From positions 2,294,001-2,358,000 of the forward strand of contig NC_089395.1 of NCBI RefSeq assembly GCF_003171515.1: a DNA stretch of 64,000 nt, in the 5' to 3' direction. Of the stretch, positions 19,960 through 30,360 are shown piece after piece. The stretch is from Pyrenophora tritici-repentis (Eukaryota > Ascomycota > Dothideomycetes > Pleosporales > Pleosporaceae). Both the position numbers and the translations under genes were made by a program. The stretch's first letter is position 1, and each line of letters begins with the position of its first letter. The notes beneath the pieces were generated by a model. That model saw nothing but the letters and a program-made list of their open reading frames with translations. It searched no databases and was not told the origin of the DNA.

Positions 19960-22884
19960 ATGGCTACGATGAATAGTGATCTTCTGATCACGAAGACGAC
20001 GGTGATTCTCGATCAACCGTCAGATTGGCAGAAGTGGATCTTCCTGCGCAAAGATAGCGCGCAGCGGAACGATCTATGGGCGTACGTTAACCCTAACGTT
20101 GCGACAGAAACAGTACTCAAGCTCGAAGATGAGAAGCCTGCGAAGAAAGAAGCAGGAGTTTTCTACGGACGAGGCCGAACGGCCGGCATGGTTTACGACC
20201 TCGAGCATCTCGATGAGCACGAATACCGGAAGTACTCAGCCTGGTACACTAGTTACCAGAAGGAACTAACAAAGTTCGAAAAGAAAGAACTCGCTTTAAG
20301 GCAGTTCAACAGCGAGATCGCGACAACGATCTCAGAGCGTCGACTTCATTGGATCATGAATCTAGATACGCCGCACGCACGATTGAGGAAACTCAAGAAC
20401 CAGCTCTGTCCATCGACAGCAGAGCGAGAGACTCAGCTACTCTCGCAATACCTGGCGCTTCGCAAGATGCCAAAGCGCGCCAACATTGAATCCTGGCTTG
20501 ATAGCTGGGAGGAGCTCCTTGAGCTTATGGCCGCGGCTGAGATGGCAGAAGTGAAGGGTACAAGGGCACAGCGGGACTTTCTCGACTCGGTGCAATCGAC
20601 TGATGATTCATGGGCTACATCACAAAGGATTAGCATGATCGCAAAGCAAGAGGAAGGAGAGTCCTTCTTACCAGCGGTTGATCTTGTGGGGCGATTTCGA
20701 CTATACTATCGGCAAACGAAACCAGTGGCTTCAACGCTGGGAACCTTTGCGGCGTTAGGCGACCCACAGGAAATATCACAGGATACTGATAAGTTTCGAA
20801 AGATTAACTGCCTGTGTGGAGAGAAGCATCGCTTTATTGATTGTCCGTACGTCAACTCAGCAAAGCGTAGCTCTGGATGGAAGGCGGATTCAGATATGAA
20901 GAAGAAATTCGATACTATCCGAAGCAGAGGCGAAGGCAGCAGAATCTCAGCTGTATTAAGATCAGTAGAAGCAAAGCTCGCTAAGCAAGCTCAGCAGAGT
21001 AAGCCTCAGTCAGCTGCCTTTGACGATGGAAGCACGAAAAGTGGTCGAAGCTCAAATGCTTGTCTCCAAGTAGAGGCTACTCAGCAGTCTCCATCGCTGC
21101 TAACGCGATGGATACTCGACCCAGGATCGAACCTTCACGTGTCTAATCATCGAAATTCGACTTGGCGTAAGCTTGCAGATGCTAACGCCCATGACGAGAT
21201 CTTAGCTGGAGGTCAGCGTATTCCGATCAAGGAATGGGGTGAGGTTGAGATCATGATCAACACGCCTCACGGAACATCCCAAATTAAGCTTACTTGGGTA
21301 GCGTATATCCCGAGCTTCTTTACCTCTCTTGTCGCTCTCTCACGATGCCGTACGATGGGAATTGAGTTCGACTCAGGTCGAGACTGCCTATACCAGAAGT
21401 CGCCAAAGAACGTCGTGTGTAAGCTTAGTCCCGAAGGAGGGCATTGGCTGATGGATTCGGACGAAAATGAGAGACCGCGTGTAGAAGACCTGCAGTCTAC
21501 GAGTGTAGCAGAGTCTACAAGTGTAGCAGAGTCTGTTAATGCAGCAGAAAAGAGAAGGATTCAAGCGGTGAAACCATCGTACGCTGATCGACGACCGCTT
21601 GAGCTAACGGCGGAGGAAGCCCATGAGATTTGGGGCCACCCGAGCGCTAAGGTTATCTCAAAGCTCGAGCAGGGTGTCGATGGTGTAAAGATTAAAGAAG
21701 GCACAATAGCGCCAACTTGGGAGACCTGTACGACATGTATTGAAGCAAAGCTTCATAAGTTCAAGAGCCGAAGGCCTCCGCGAGAACCAGCCACCCGACC
21801 ATTCGAAAGATTGGCTATCGATCTCGTACAGCTGCGTGAGACAGGCGAGCGCTGCTATAACGGTGACGTTTGGCTATTCCATGCGGTGTGCCAGAATTGC
21901 AAGCTTCACCTAGCCGCATGCCTACCAAACAAGTCAGCACCAATGCTCTTAACGGCAGTCGAGCGCTTGCTAGCACGAATTAAGACTCAGTATGGTGTCA
22001 AGGTTCGTGCAGTGAAAATCGACGGCGAGCGAGGATACAGCCTACTACATCAGCTCTTTCTTAACCGAGGTATTGAGATTGAAACAAGAGCTCCGTACAC
22101 TGAGGAGCAGAACGGCCTCATCGAGCGCGCTGGCTCAACAATAATCGTCCGAGCTCGCGCAATCCGAATTGGATCCGGTCTGCCCAAGGAGCTGGCCAAC
22201 GAGTGCGTCATGACCGCAGTATATCTACTCAATCGAACACCAGTCGAGTCTCTTGGCTGGAAGACGCCTTATGAAGTCGCAGGTGGACACAAGCCTTCGA
22301 TGGCTCACCTAAGCAAGATAGGCGCACAGGCGTACTACCTCAACACCAAGCTGAAGCGTGGCGACAAGATGGAGTCTCGAGCGCTTATCGGCCACTTAGT
22401 TGGATACGATTCCACCAACATTTTCAGGATATGGCTCCCAGAGTCACACACTGTTATCCGCACCCGAGACGTCGTATTTCGTCCGAATACAAGATACGAT
22501 GGCAGAACAGTCTACGCAGATTTGAGGGTGGCACGTACAGTAAAGACAGTACTTGATATCGCCGACTACGAAGGCGAGATAGAGGAACTAGAGATTAGTG
22601 AGCTTCTAGAGCTCGCTGCTCCGCTTGGTTTGCATGGCACTGAGATCCTAGAAGAGGATGAAGCACATAATCAGTTGATAGAAGAGCTATTACAGCAGTC
22701 AGCGAAAGGGGATCAGAGCCTACCAACGCCTGAGGGCACACCTGCAAGATCGATTGACCCAGGAGGATTATCAGTCTCGCCCGATGCGAGAGGAAGGAGA
22801 AGTAGGGCCGCGAGCGTTGAAGAAGAGATTAGCTTGCCAAAGGGCTACGAGCCAGTGCAAGCACAGTCCGCAACAATCAATTAA
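19960..22884 (+). CDS. Copia polyprotein, N-terminal part: Gag, protease, integrase
   Basis: 974 codons from the ATG at 19960. Gag region with a UBN2-like helical domain to about residue 270, then a zinc-knuckle-like CLCGEKHRFIDC (about residues 286-297). Aspartic protease site WILDPGSNLHVSN (about residue 385; DPG instead of DSG, as in many fungal Copia). Integrase zinc-binding HEIWGH...CTTC (about residues 560-595), then the DDE core with LAIDLVQLRE, VKIDGERGY and EEQNGLIERAG. The frame ends seven codons into the MITE at 22862, so the stop at 22882-22884 belongs to the MITE, not to the retrotransposon. Confidence 0.92.
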   Translation: MATMNSDLLITKTTVILDQPSDWQKWIFLRKDSAQRNDLWAYVNPNVATETVLKLEDEKPAKKEAGVFYGRGRTAGMVYDLEHLDEHEYRKYSAWYTSYQKELTKFEKKELALRQFNSEIATTISERRLHWIMNLDTPHARLRKLKNQLCPSTAERETQLLSQYLALRKMPKRANIESWLDSWEELLELMAAAEMAEVKGTRAQRDFLDSVQSTDDSWATSQRISMIAKQEEGESFLPAVDLVGRFRLYYRQTKPVASTLGTFAALGDPQEISQDTDKFRKINCLCGEKHRFIDCPYVNSAKRSSGWKADSDMKKKFDTIRSRGEGSRISAVLRSVEAKLAKQAQQSKPQSAAFDDGSTKSGRSSNACLQVEATQQSPSLLTRWILDPGSNLHVSNHRNSTWRKLADANAHDEILAGGQRIPIKEWGEVEIMINTPHGTSQIKLTWVAYIPSFFTSLVALSRCRTMGIEFDSGRDCLYQKSPKNVVCKLSPEGGHWLMDSDENERPRVEDLQSTSVAESTSVAESVNAAEKRRIQAVKPSYADRRPLELTAEEAHEIWGHPSAKVISKLEQGVDGVKIKEGTIAPTWETCTTCIEAKLHKFKSRRPPREPATRPFERLAIDLVQLRETGERCYNGDVWLFHAVCQNCKLHLAACLPNKSAPMLLTAVERLLARIKTQYGVKVRAVKIDGERGYSLLHQLFLNRGIEIETRAPYTEEQNGLIERAGSTIIVRARAIRIGSGLPKELANECVMTAVYLLNRTPVESLGWKTPYEVAGGHKPSMAHLSKIGAQAYYLNTKLKRGDKMESRALIGHLVGYDSTNIFRIWLPESHTVIRTRDVVFRPNTRYDGRTVYADLRVARTVKTVLDIADYEGEIEELEISELLELAAPLGLHGTEILEEDEAHNQLIEELLQQSAKGDQSLPTPEGTPARSIDPGGLSVSPDARGRRSRAASVEEEISLPKGYEPVQAQSATIN

Positions 22885-23023
22885 GTGGGTCCTAGAAGGT
22901 TCAGATTGGATTGATTGATTACCGCTTTAAGCCTAGTAGTTACCTATAGGAGTTTAAGCCCTACCTAGATAGGTAAGTGGGTCTAGGAGAGTGACCGGAT
23001 TGAATTGATTGTTGCGGAGTCTA
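22862..23023 (-). repeat. 162-bp hAT MITE, copy 1, inside the Copia polyprotein
   Basis: Same 162-bp sequence as copies 2 and 3, in the opposite orientation. Its ends are TAGACTCCGCAACAATCAA and CACAGTCCGCAACAATCAA. Perfect 8-bp duplications AGTGCAAG lie at 22854-22861 and 23024-23031. It splits a continuous polyprotein: the frames on each side align in phase once the MITE and one duplication are removed. Confidence 0.96.
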
Positions 23024-23024
23024 A

Positions 23025-24926
23025 GTGCAAGGGGGTCAAGAGGCGCCGAATCGTCGCGAAAACAACGCGCCAAGGCGGACGGATCCTGCCATTACGTCAG
23101 ATAACATCGTTGCCGGTAAACGTACTAGAGGCAGCGCTCATGCGGCGTATCTCTCCACTTTCGCAGTAACATATCTATCGACCTTTGCCTCAGCAATCAA
23201 TCCGGTTAAAGCACGAGAGCTTCACGAGCCTAAGAAGGTTCGCCTCCATCGAGACCATCTTCCACCTCCACCGAAACGTTGGTCAGATCTCGAACGCCAT
23301 CCGTTTGGCAACCGTTTCAAGCTTGCAGCACAAGCTGAAATGGACGATATAGTAAGAAAGGGCTGTTTCAAGCCAGAAGCTCACGAAGAAGGCGTCGCCG
23401 AGGGTGAGATACTGCCGCTAATGTGGGTGTTTACCTACAAATTCGATGAAGACGGCTATCTCACGAAGTTCAAGGCACGCTTAGTTGTAAGAGGCGACTT
23501 ACAACAGATATACGAGGACACATATGCGGCTACACTAGCAGCTCGGATCTTCCGATTCCTTGTTGCTCTAATGGCTGCCTTTGGCCTAAAGGCCTTCCAG
23601 TATGATGTACTGAATGCGTTTCTAAACGCAAAAGTCGACCGTAAGATCTACGTACAGACACCAGAAAGTTACGTTGATCAATTTGGTCCGCTACTACGGT
23701 TGTGGCGAGCCTTGTATGGTCTGAAGGAAGCGCCGCTGTTATGGTACAACGATCTCTGCACTTCACTGCGGAAGATGGGACTTAAGCCAGTGCCAGGCAT
23801 CCCATGTTTGTTTACAAACGAAAAGCTTATTGTCTTCTTCTACGTTGACGATATTGTGGTTCTGGTTCGACCAGAAGATCTCGCAGCTCATGAAGAGTTT
23901 GAGCGTGCGCTTAAGGATCGATACGAGATACGTTGCTTAGGTAAGCTTGGTTGGTTCTTAGGCATCCGCGTCGTACGCGATGAAGAGCAAGGGAAAGTTT
24001 GGCTGTTACAGGACTCATTTGTCGACAAGGTCGCTGCCAACTTCAAACTGCAGAAGAAATCCGGACGATACCCAGCAACTCCGCTGAATGAGGGGCTAGG
24101 CCCGAGTGATGAAGAACCAAACGCCGAGCTTACGAAGGAGTTTCAGAGCCTTACTGGCTCACTAGCATTCATCTCATGTATCACTAGACCGGACGTTGCG
24201 AAAGCGCACTCAGTGCTCGCACAGCATCTTCAGAATCCAAACCAAAAGCATCTCGCTGCCGCCAAACACGTTTGGGAGTACCTGATTGGTACTCAGTACT
24301 ACGCTATCTGCGCTACAGCACTTCGAACCGAGAGTGCGTCGTATATCACAGAGGGTGAAGCAAATGAGGCAGGAGTGGAACCGTTGTTCTTTGGTGCCTC
24401 TGATGCTGCCTTTGCCGACAATCTCGAGACGCGCAGAAGCTCGCATGGCTTTATGTTCAAGCTATACGGGATGCCGATTGACTGGAAGGCTACAGTGCAA
24501 CGCTCAGTCACAAAGTCAACTACTGAAGCAGAGCTGATGGCTCTCTCTATTGCAGGGGCTGAGATGGAGTGGTGGCAACGCGCGTTCAAGAACGTTAAGT
24601 TTGAGCTCGAGTTCACACCACAGCTCTTGTGTGATAACACAGCCACGGTTGGTATCGTTACTAAGAGAGAAGATCGGCTTCAGACAAAGCTTCGTCATGT
24701 GGATACTCATCAGATGTGGCTCCGCCAGGAAGTCGAGCAGAAGCGAATACAGGTCAATTGGGTGCCTACAGATCAGATGCCCGCAGATGGTTTGACCAAG
24801 GTACTACCTCGTCAAAAGCATGAGAGTTTTGTCAAGCAATTAGGGCTTGAAGATATCCGGAGTATTATTACTCCAAGAGAAAATAAGGAAGCAGAGAAGG
24901 GAGTTAAGCTTTCAGCGTGGAACTAG
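23025..24926 (+). CDS. Copia polyprotein, C-terminal part: reverse transcriptase and RNase H
   Basis: 633 codons open from just after the MITE; it has no natural start of its own (the first codon is GTG within the target duplication). Reverse transcriptase region includes FQYDVLNAFLNAKVD, LYGLKEAPLLWYN and the catalytic VFFYVDDIVVLV. RNase H/tether region has GASDAAFADN, SVTKSTTEAELMALS, LCDNTATVGIV and VDTHQMWLRQ, ending PADGLTKVLPRQKHESFV. The fragment is the downstream half of the polyprotein interrupted by the MITE at 22862-23023. Without translation from an upstream start it should not be expressed. Confidence 0.92.
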   Translation: MQGGQEAPNRRENNAPRRTDPAITSDNIVAGKRTRGSAHAAYLSTFAVTYLSTFASAINPVKARELHEPKKVRLHRDHLPPPPKRWSDLERHPFGNRFKLAAQAEMDDIVRKGCFKPEAHEEGVAEGEILPLMWVFTYKFDEDGYLTKFKARLVVRGDLQQIYEDTYAATLAARIFRFLVALMAAFGLKAFQYDVLNAFLNAKVDRKIYVQTPESYVDQFGPLLRLWRALYGLKEAPLLWYNDLCTSLRKMGLKPVPGIPCLFTNEKLIVFFYVDDIVVLVRPEDLAAHEEFERALKDRYEIRCLGKLGWFLGIRVVRDEEQGKVWLLQDSFVDKVAANFKLQKKSGRYPATPLNEGLGPSDEEPNAELTKEFQSLTGSLAFISCITRPDVAKAHSVLAQHLQNPNQKHLAAAKHVWEYLIGTQYYAICATALRTESASYITEGEANEAGVEPLFFGASDAAFADNLETRRSSHGFMFKLYGMPIDWKATVQRSVTKSTTEAELMALSIAGAEMEWWQRAFKNVKFELEFTPQLLCDNTATVGIVTKREDRLQTKLRHVDTHQMWLRQEVEQKRIQVNWVPTDQMPADGLTKVLPRQKHESFVKQLGLEDIRSIITPRENKEAEKGVKLSAWN

Positions 24927-25007
24927 AGTATTTTTTTATTTATTTCCGTTATTTTCACATCTCTAGTTATGGTCAGCTACTTGCTGAGAGCCGTATCTGA
25001 GAGGGTG

Positions 25008-25163
25008 TGTAACGGTTTGGGCCATGCCAAGACCTATTCTGGTACAAGTTGGGTACTGCTCTCGCTACCACACTTCGTACATCCCACATTCATATATATA
25101 GCTGCCCTCCTTCATAGCTACTCCGACAATGCAATCCCCCTCTTCCTCGTTCCCACCGCTACA
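25008..25163 (+). repeat. 3' LTR of the Copia element
   Basis: 156 bp, matches the 5' LTR. Followed directly by the target duplication CATTC and then the DUF3433 exon. Confidence 0.95.
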
Positions 25164-28078
25164 CATTCTGGTTGCGAGCCCTTTAGTGCAGTCTGTAGCA
25201 TGGCCGTGTACATCCAGTCTGTGTCCAACTCATAGAGGCTGTCAGCCACTATATTTCCGAATTCGTCTGCAGATCTTTCTCCGGTGATATTGTAGTCATA
25301 TTTCCAGAGAGATTGCTCCGTGGTCAATAATACTTGTCGGACGAATGGGAGATTGCGCAGCTCCAAGGTTTGGGGAACCTCCGAAACACTGACCAAGAAG
25401 CTGTTGCCCGAGTTGAAGAGAGCAGACATGGCTATTGTGACTGAATTGCAGATTTTAGTTGCTGCTCCAGTTTAGTATGGAAACGTGTACTTACGGACTT
25501 GAAGTAGAAATGTCGTTGCTGTGATGAGCGATAGCAGCCAATTTCGATTTTGTAGAGCTTTGAATGACGCGAACAGCCAAAATGATGATGCGTAGGACAG
25601 TGCTATTCCCTGAGAAGGGCGTTTGGCACCATGCTGCATGCTAATGTAAGGCTGCACCATCCTACAAGTGGTATCGACGGACTCCCACCAGAGCGCGATA
25701 ATGATAGCAAGCAAAGTTGGAATGATAGCGAAGGGCGATATCGTATTCACTCTGCCAAGCACCTTGACATTGGCGCGATAAGTGAAAAAGTCTTGATAAA
25801 GTTCTGACTTTTGCGCGTATCTGTGAAGCACCGTGATTCCTACAAGAAGACAAAGTGCATAAAGGCTGAGCAAAGCCAGATTTCGTAGTCTCAGCACTGG
25901 TAGTATAGGCGTGGCGTCATCAGATGGTGATCTTGTCTTTTCTGCTGTATGTCAGTGAATACCTCAATCATTCAGCGAGTACGTACCTTCATGGCTGACC
26001 CGGATAGAAGCTTCGATTTCGTCGAGACTCCCATCTCTAGAATAGAAGGTTCGATCTGCAAGCTCTTCTTTCAACACCTTTCTTGCAGCCAGGTCAAGTT
26101 TTGCGAACTTGCTTAACGTGGTTGCGTTGCCGCTACCCCAAACACTTATACCAAGAACTGTACTTGGATCTTGGTATATGTTCAGATTGCGTTTCGCTTG
26201 ACTTACCCAAAGAACGGTCAGAAGGGAAAATGATGATATGAGTAACATTGCACATATAGTCGAGGCGGCTTGTCCACTGACTAGGACTTTCCGGACATAT
26301 TCGAATCGATGGCCAGTCGTACGGTGCTCTTCTAAGATCTTCATGCTTTGGAAAGAACCACCAACAACTTCAGCGACGAATCGACGTCTCAATAGAGCAG
26401 CGATCATAGGCAAATCAGGATCGGCCATCATCTTTGAAACATCGAAATCATATGCTGCACCTAACATTGCAGCATAACCCCCCACTATAACATGGTCTGA
26501 GGGGCCCGAGGGCCTTTGAGGTGCAAACTGACTCCACTCAACATCTGTGTAAATCTTACTTAGCGCGAGTAAGTTGCTGATGGTGGAAGGGATTGGCGTG
26601 CTCATTTGTTGGAAAAGGTCCTCCTCGAATTCGACAGCCAAGGTTCCTAATGCAGATGTGGCACGGACTGGCATGGTAGCCATACTGTATTCCGAGTGGC
26701 ATGCATATGCGAGCATGGTCATGTTTTCCAGAAATCTGTCGATCGTTGTAGTGAGTGGAGAGTACCACCATGGAGTGCTCATCATAATAACTTCAGTCTC
26801 CTGACAATCTTCGTTCAGTCGAAGAGTAGCATTGCGTAAGTAAGAATCGCCCAACATTATTTCGTCGATGTCGCTCCAGGTAACCCAAGTACTTGCGAAT
26901 TGGAGGGAGGGTTCATCTTTTTCGACTATGTTGCGCGTCACGTTGACAGTGACGTTCAACTGACAACCGTGGCTGGAGTCTAGAAGGACAAAAGCTGCAT
27001 ACAGTGTATCCTCTAACCTTGATTCTTGGTCATCGTGCGCGTGTCTGAGATAGATGTCCTTCTTTTTCATGCTTAGTTTGGTACAAACTAGATCGTTGTG
27101 GAAAATGGTTGTGTCTGCCTCCCAGGTTCCCGAATTCGACACGCGAGAGTCCCAAGGTGAGCCAGAATCGTTTGGGTTCTCCGGCCAAAACGGCAAGATA
27201 ACAAAACCGTCAGTGATCCAGGGGGAAGTACTGTAACCTTGGAACATGGCGCTCATAGTTTGAAGATATGTATTTCTCTCAGACCGAGGGCGTAGCGTTG
27301 CTCCGTTCGGCATTGTCAGTTGTACAACCGCTTCAGAGCTTTTCTGCTGCACCTCTTTCGATCTCAGTAGCGCAGCAGACATAGGCGAGATTCCAAGTAT
27401 GGCGAGGATATAGATGCTCGACGAAAGAATCATGACCCAATTCCATGATCCGCCATTCCTTCTCTTCTGAAAGCCTTGTGCAAGAGTTGTCCACCACGGC
27501 TTCGTTGTCTCCAGTATAGTATAACGAGCAACTGGAGTACGTTCGCTTGCTTTTGACATTCTTGCAAAAGGATCTGTCATTTTGACAGCACCGAAAACCA
27601 TTGCAATCAACTGTCTGTAAAAAACAGCAACCAATGTAGGTATGAACGTCCAGCCCGGTATTGCCGAATCCTCCGTACACAACCCGTTGCTCTTATGGGA
27701 ATACTGATGCAACACGAGTATAACGGCGACGCAGGTGATGGAATACCCGGCGAGGATGATGATGAAGTACCAGCGGAGCGTGAAAGGCATCCATTGTGGG
27801 TCTGCATTTGTGTTAAAATGATTGGTGCAAATAAAGCGACATGAGAACTTGCGTTTGTCGGCAGGCTCCACGACGCTTGTACTAGAATTGTTAGAGACCG
27901 TTGCGCGATAGGATCGGATACTGTTCGTTCTGGAGTGCACTGGTGACGTTGATGGTAGCAGTTTCCGAGTTTCCGCCTCAGCGCGGTCTACCTCATGACG
28001 GCGGTTTACTCCGACTTGAAGCTCGACGCCTACTTGAGACTCCACTCCAAGCTCAGAGGATCCTCTGTTATTCTCCAT

Positions 28079-29676
28079 GATCTTTTGAATGATGCAAGCG
28101 CTTGGGACGATTGTCGTTAGACGGTATCTAGCCCTGTGGGGATGTTGGCTCGGGGCTCTCTGTAATCGTGAACTTGCTACGTCGTTGTAGTCTTTTGAAG
28201 TCTTTAGGAAAGCCGAAACGTGTCGTAGAACAACTGAGGCTGAAGAAGTCGGAACAACACATTACCTGAACTTCTCTTGGTTTCACTCTGTGAGCAGGTA
28301 CGACCGGGCAATTTTTGCGGCCTGTACTCAGCATGCTGCCAGACATTGTATTCTGGTTGTAGTGCTACAGCGGGACTTTGCAAGCTAGATCGCTTCCAAG
28401 AGCGGATTTATCGAGCGAGCGATGGTATAAGCGCAATATCTCAACCAATCTAACCTGCGAGCGTGCCTCGAAACCTATACCCACCTCATAAGCACAGCGC
28501 TCTGTGTCTATCCAGGTAGTTGTTTCTTCGTCGAGTAGGGCGTAGCTAACACATAGCCTTCCAAGGCTACCTGATAACGAGCTGAAATCAAAGGTAACAC
28601 ACGATAACCAGAACTGTGTACAGATTTACTAGTACGAACTTTTGCGGCGTAGTGAGGCTACACCGCATAGGCGCTTCTAAGGGAGTCGTCTACCTAAGCG
28701 TCTCTAGGCTGAGAGTTAGTAATGCGATTTGATAGCCGATAACACCTCTTACTACATACAGAAAAGATAAGGGTAGACTATCAAACTTCAATCAACCTTG
28801 TCTCTAGAGAGAAATCGTATACTCTTTACATGTCAATCATCAACCTTGCTTCTTACCATTGTACCTTGCGGTACAACAGAATAGAGCACTTGGCGAGCAT
28901 TTCATTAGCTTAACCCGAATTATACATCATTGATACTCTCTACATCATACTCCTCCACTATTATTAATATCGATCCTTCGCCTATCTGCGGACCTCAACA
29001 TTGAACTCCCTGGTTCAGATCTCCAGAGAATCGCATGCTGGGAATATTCGCGCTTCAGTGGCTCTGGAATTACTAAATCTCTGTTCTGCTAGTCCTTTGG
29101 CTTCATCTAGTGATATTAGTTGTTTAGCGAGTATTTTTTATCAATCACGCTCTTCTAAAAAGTAGAGATACTCCTTTTCTCCAATCATTTCCATCGCATA
29201 TGCCCCATCCAGCCCAGGACATCTCTGCTGACGCATACACGGCAACTCCTTTCCCCACCCATTTGCGTTGGACGTGGCATGATCGGCCAGAGATGTCACT
29301 GCTAACACAGTGCATTGAATTTTTTTACCTTGGACGTCGCTTTGTTAGATAGGTAAGCACAACCGAGCTGGGATCTCTCTGCTGACCATACGTTAGGAAT
29401 ACGAGACCACCAACACAGCTCATCGCCCCACTTTCCATAAAACCGCTAGTATGATAATCAAGCATGCTGATCATGTGCTTAATTTCTTAGACAAGCGCTG
29501 GAGTGATGGCCAAGGGAGGAGGATCGTGGCAGGTAAGACATTTTGTTGTTAAAAACCCTCCTTGTGGAATTTTCTGCCTGTACACATTCACCACCTCCTA
29601 CTTCATCCTTACCCCCCCTACCCCCCAATTCCAAAGAAAAGCACACATAGTCTTTCCCAACCATACCGTCTATCCG
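28079..29676. other. 1.6-kb gene-poor stretch upstream of the DUF3433 gene
   Basis: AT-rich, with many stops in all frames. No gene, LTR or paired inverted repeat recognised. It includes the 5' regions of both the DUF3433 gene and the small secreted protein gene that starts at 29677. Confidence 0.35.
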
Positions 29677-29943
29677 ATGCGCACTACAACTGCCATTTTC
29701 GGCGGCCTCATCTGGCTCGCCCTTGCCTCTTTCTCAAATGCCGACTGCCACTGCTGCACTTTTGGCGGTCCAGACAAAGCAATCTGCAATAACAATAACG
29801 ACGAATGCTGGTTCGGTGGCCCTGATAAATACGGGCATGGGCCAGCTCAAGGAGGGCATGGTTTCTGTTTTCTCGGTAAAATGACCTGCTGCAATCATCC
29901 GGATTACTCCCACGTTTCGTGCTACGATGGGCCGTGTAAATGA
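29677..29943 (+). CDS. Small Cys-rich secreted protein, candidate effector
   Basis: 88 residues, single exon. A signal peptide is clear (MRTTTAIFGGLIWLALASF, cleavage probably after NA at about residue 22). The mature part of about 66 residues has ten Cys (DCHCC, IC, EC, FC, TCC, SC, PC) and is rich in Gly, Asn and His. The hexapeptide FGGPDK occurs twice, about 20 residues apart, framing an N-rich loop, so the mature protein may contain a small duplicated motif. The open frame extends upstream to 29503, but the start at 29677 is chosen because it directly precedes the leader. Size, cysteines and gene-poor setting suggest an apoplastic effector or antimicrobial protein; I recognise no named family. 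Confidence 0.7.
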   Translation: MRTTTAIFGGLIWLALASFSNADCHCCTFGGPDKAICNNNNDECWFGGPDKYGHGPAQGGHGFCFLGKMTCCNHPDYSHVSCYDGPCK

Positions 29944-30360
29944 AATCAATACAGACAGCTGTATGTATGTATCAACTAGCCTACCGATGACCTTACTGAT
30001 CTGGAATTAGTCGATGGGTTCCGCGATAGGGTGGCCGTGGAAAAGGATTGTCGATAAACACCCAGAGATGCGGCAGAGGGGAGGGATCGCGAGAGGGTCT
30101 GGATAATCTTGTCATGGCGGAATAGTGGCGTCTGCTGTGATGGTTTGGAATCCTTGGGTGGCGGTTTACTATATGTCCGAATTTTGCTGCATCGTTCCCT
30201 ATGGGGTTAGGATATTCTTTTGCGTCGGGGAGTGGTCGGATAATGTATCAGGCTCTGTTAATCGTGTATCACATCCGGCTCTGAGGACCATCGCATATTT
30301 TGTTACCATCGAATTCATCTTTTACAACACATCCAACCCTTACATTAATCCCCAAAAAAC

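Larger units (their letters stand above)
19680..25163 (+). mobile_element. Copia LTR retrotransposon (5484 bp) inserted in the DUF3433 gene
   Basis: Two 156-bp LTRs (TGTAACGG...CCGCTACA) that look identical, with the 5-bp target duplication CATTC at 19675-19679 and 25164-25168. The internal region codes for Gag-protease-integrase and reverse transcriptase-RNase H in Copia order. A purine stretch (GAGAGGG) precedes the 3' LTR. The matching LTRs mean a recent insertion. Orientation is opposite to the host gene. It carries a 162-bp MITE at 22862-23023. Confidence 0.95.
18115..28078 (-). pseudogene. DUF3433 multi-pass membrane protein gene, split by a Copia insertion
   Basis: Host gene read right to left. 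Inferred exons: 28078-25987, 25944-25495, 25431-25164 continued at 19679-18934, and 18883-18115; introns of 42, 63 and 50 bp keep the frame. Without the retrotransposon and one target-duplication copy the coding sequence would be 4320 bp (1439 residues), still open across the junction. Two DUF3433-type membrane modules are visible: WMPFTLRWYFIIILAGYSI onward in exon 1, and ILPVLRLRNLALLSLYALC through YASSFWLFASFKALQNRNWL in exon 2. The large loops carry many N-x-S/T sites, suggesting extracytosolic glycosylation. The last transmembrane segment is FWLATSILIWLIITIIILA, near residue 1340. Function of DUF3433 proteins is unknown. The insertion should destroy expression unless it is spliced out or polymorphic. 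Confidence 0.85.

Noticed and set aside
25118..25429. Short - strand gene next to the 3' LTR
   Set aside because: It is the upstream part of DUF3433 exon 3 reading into the LTR.
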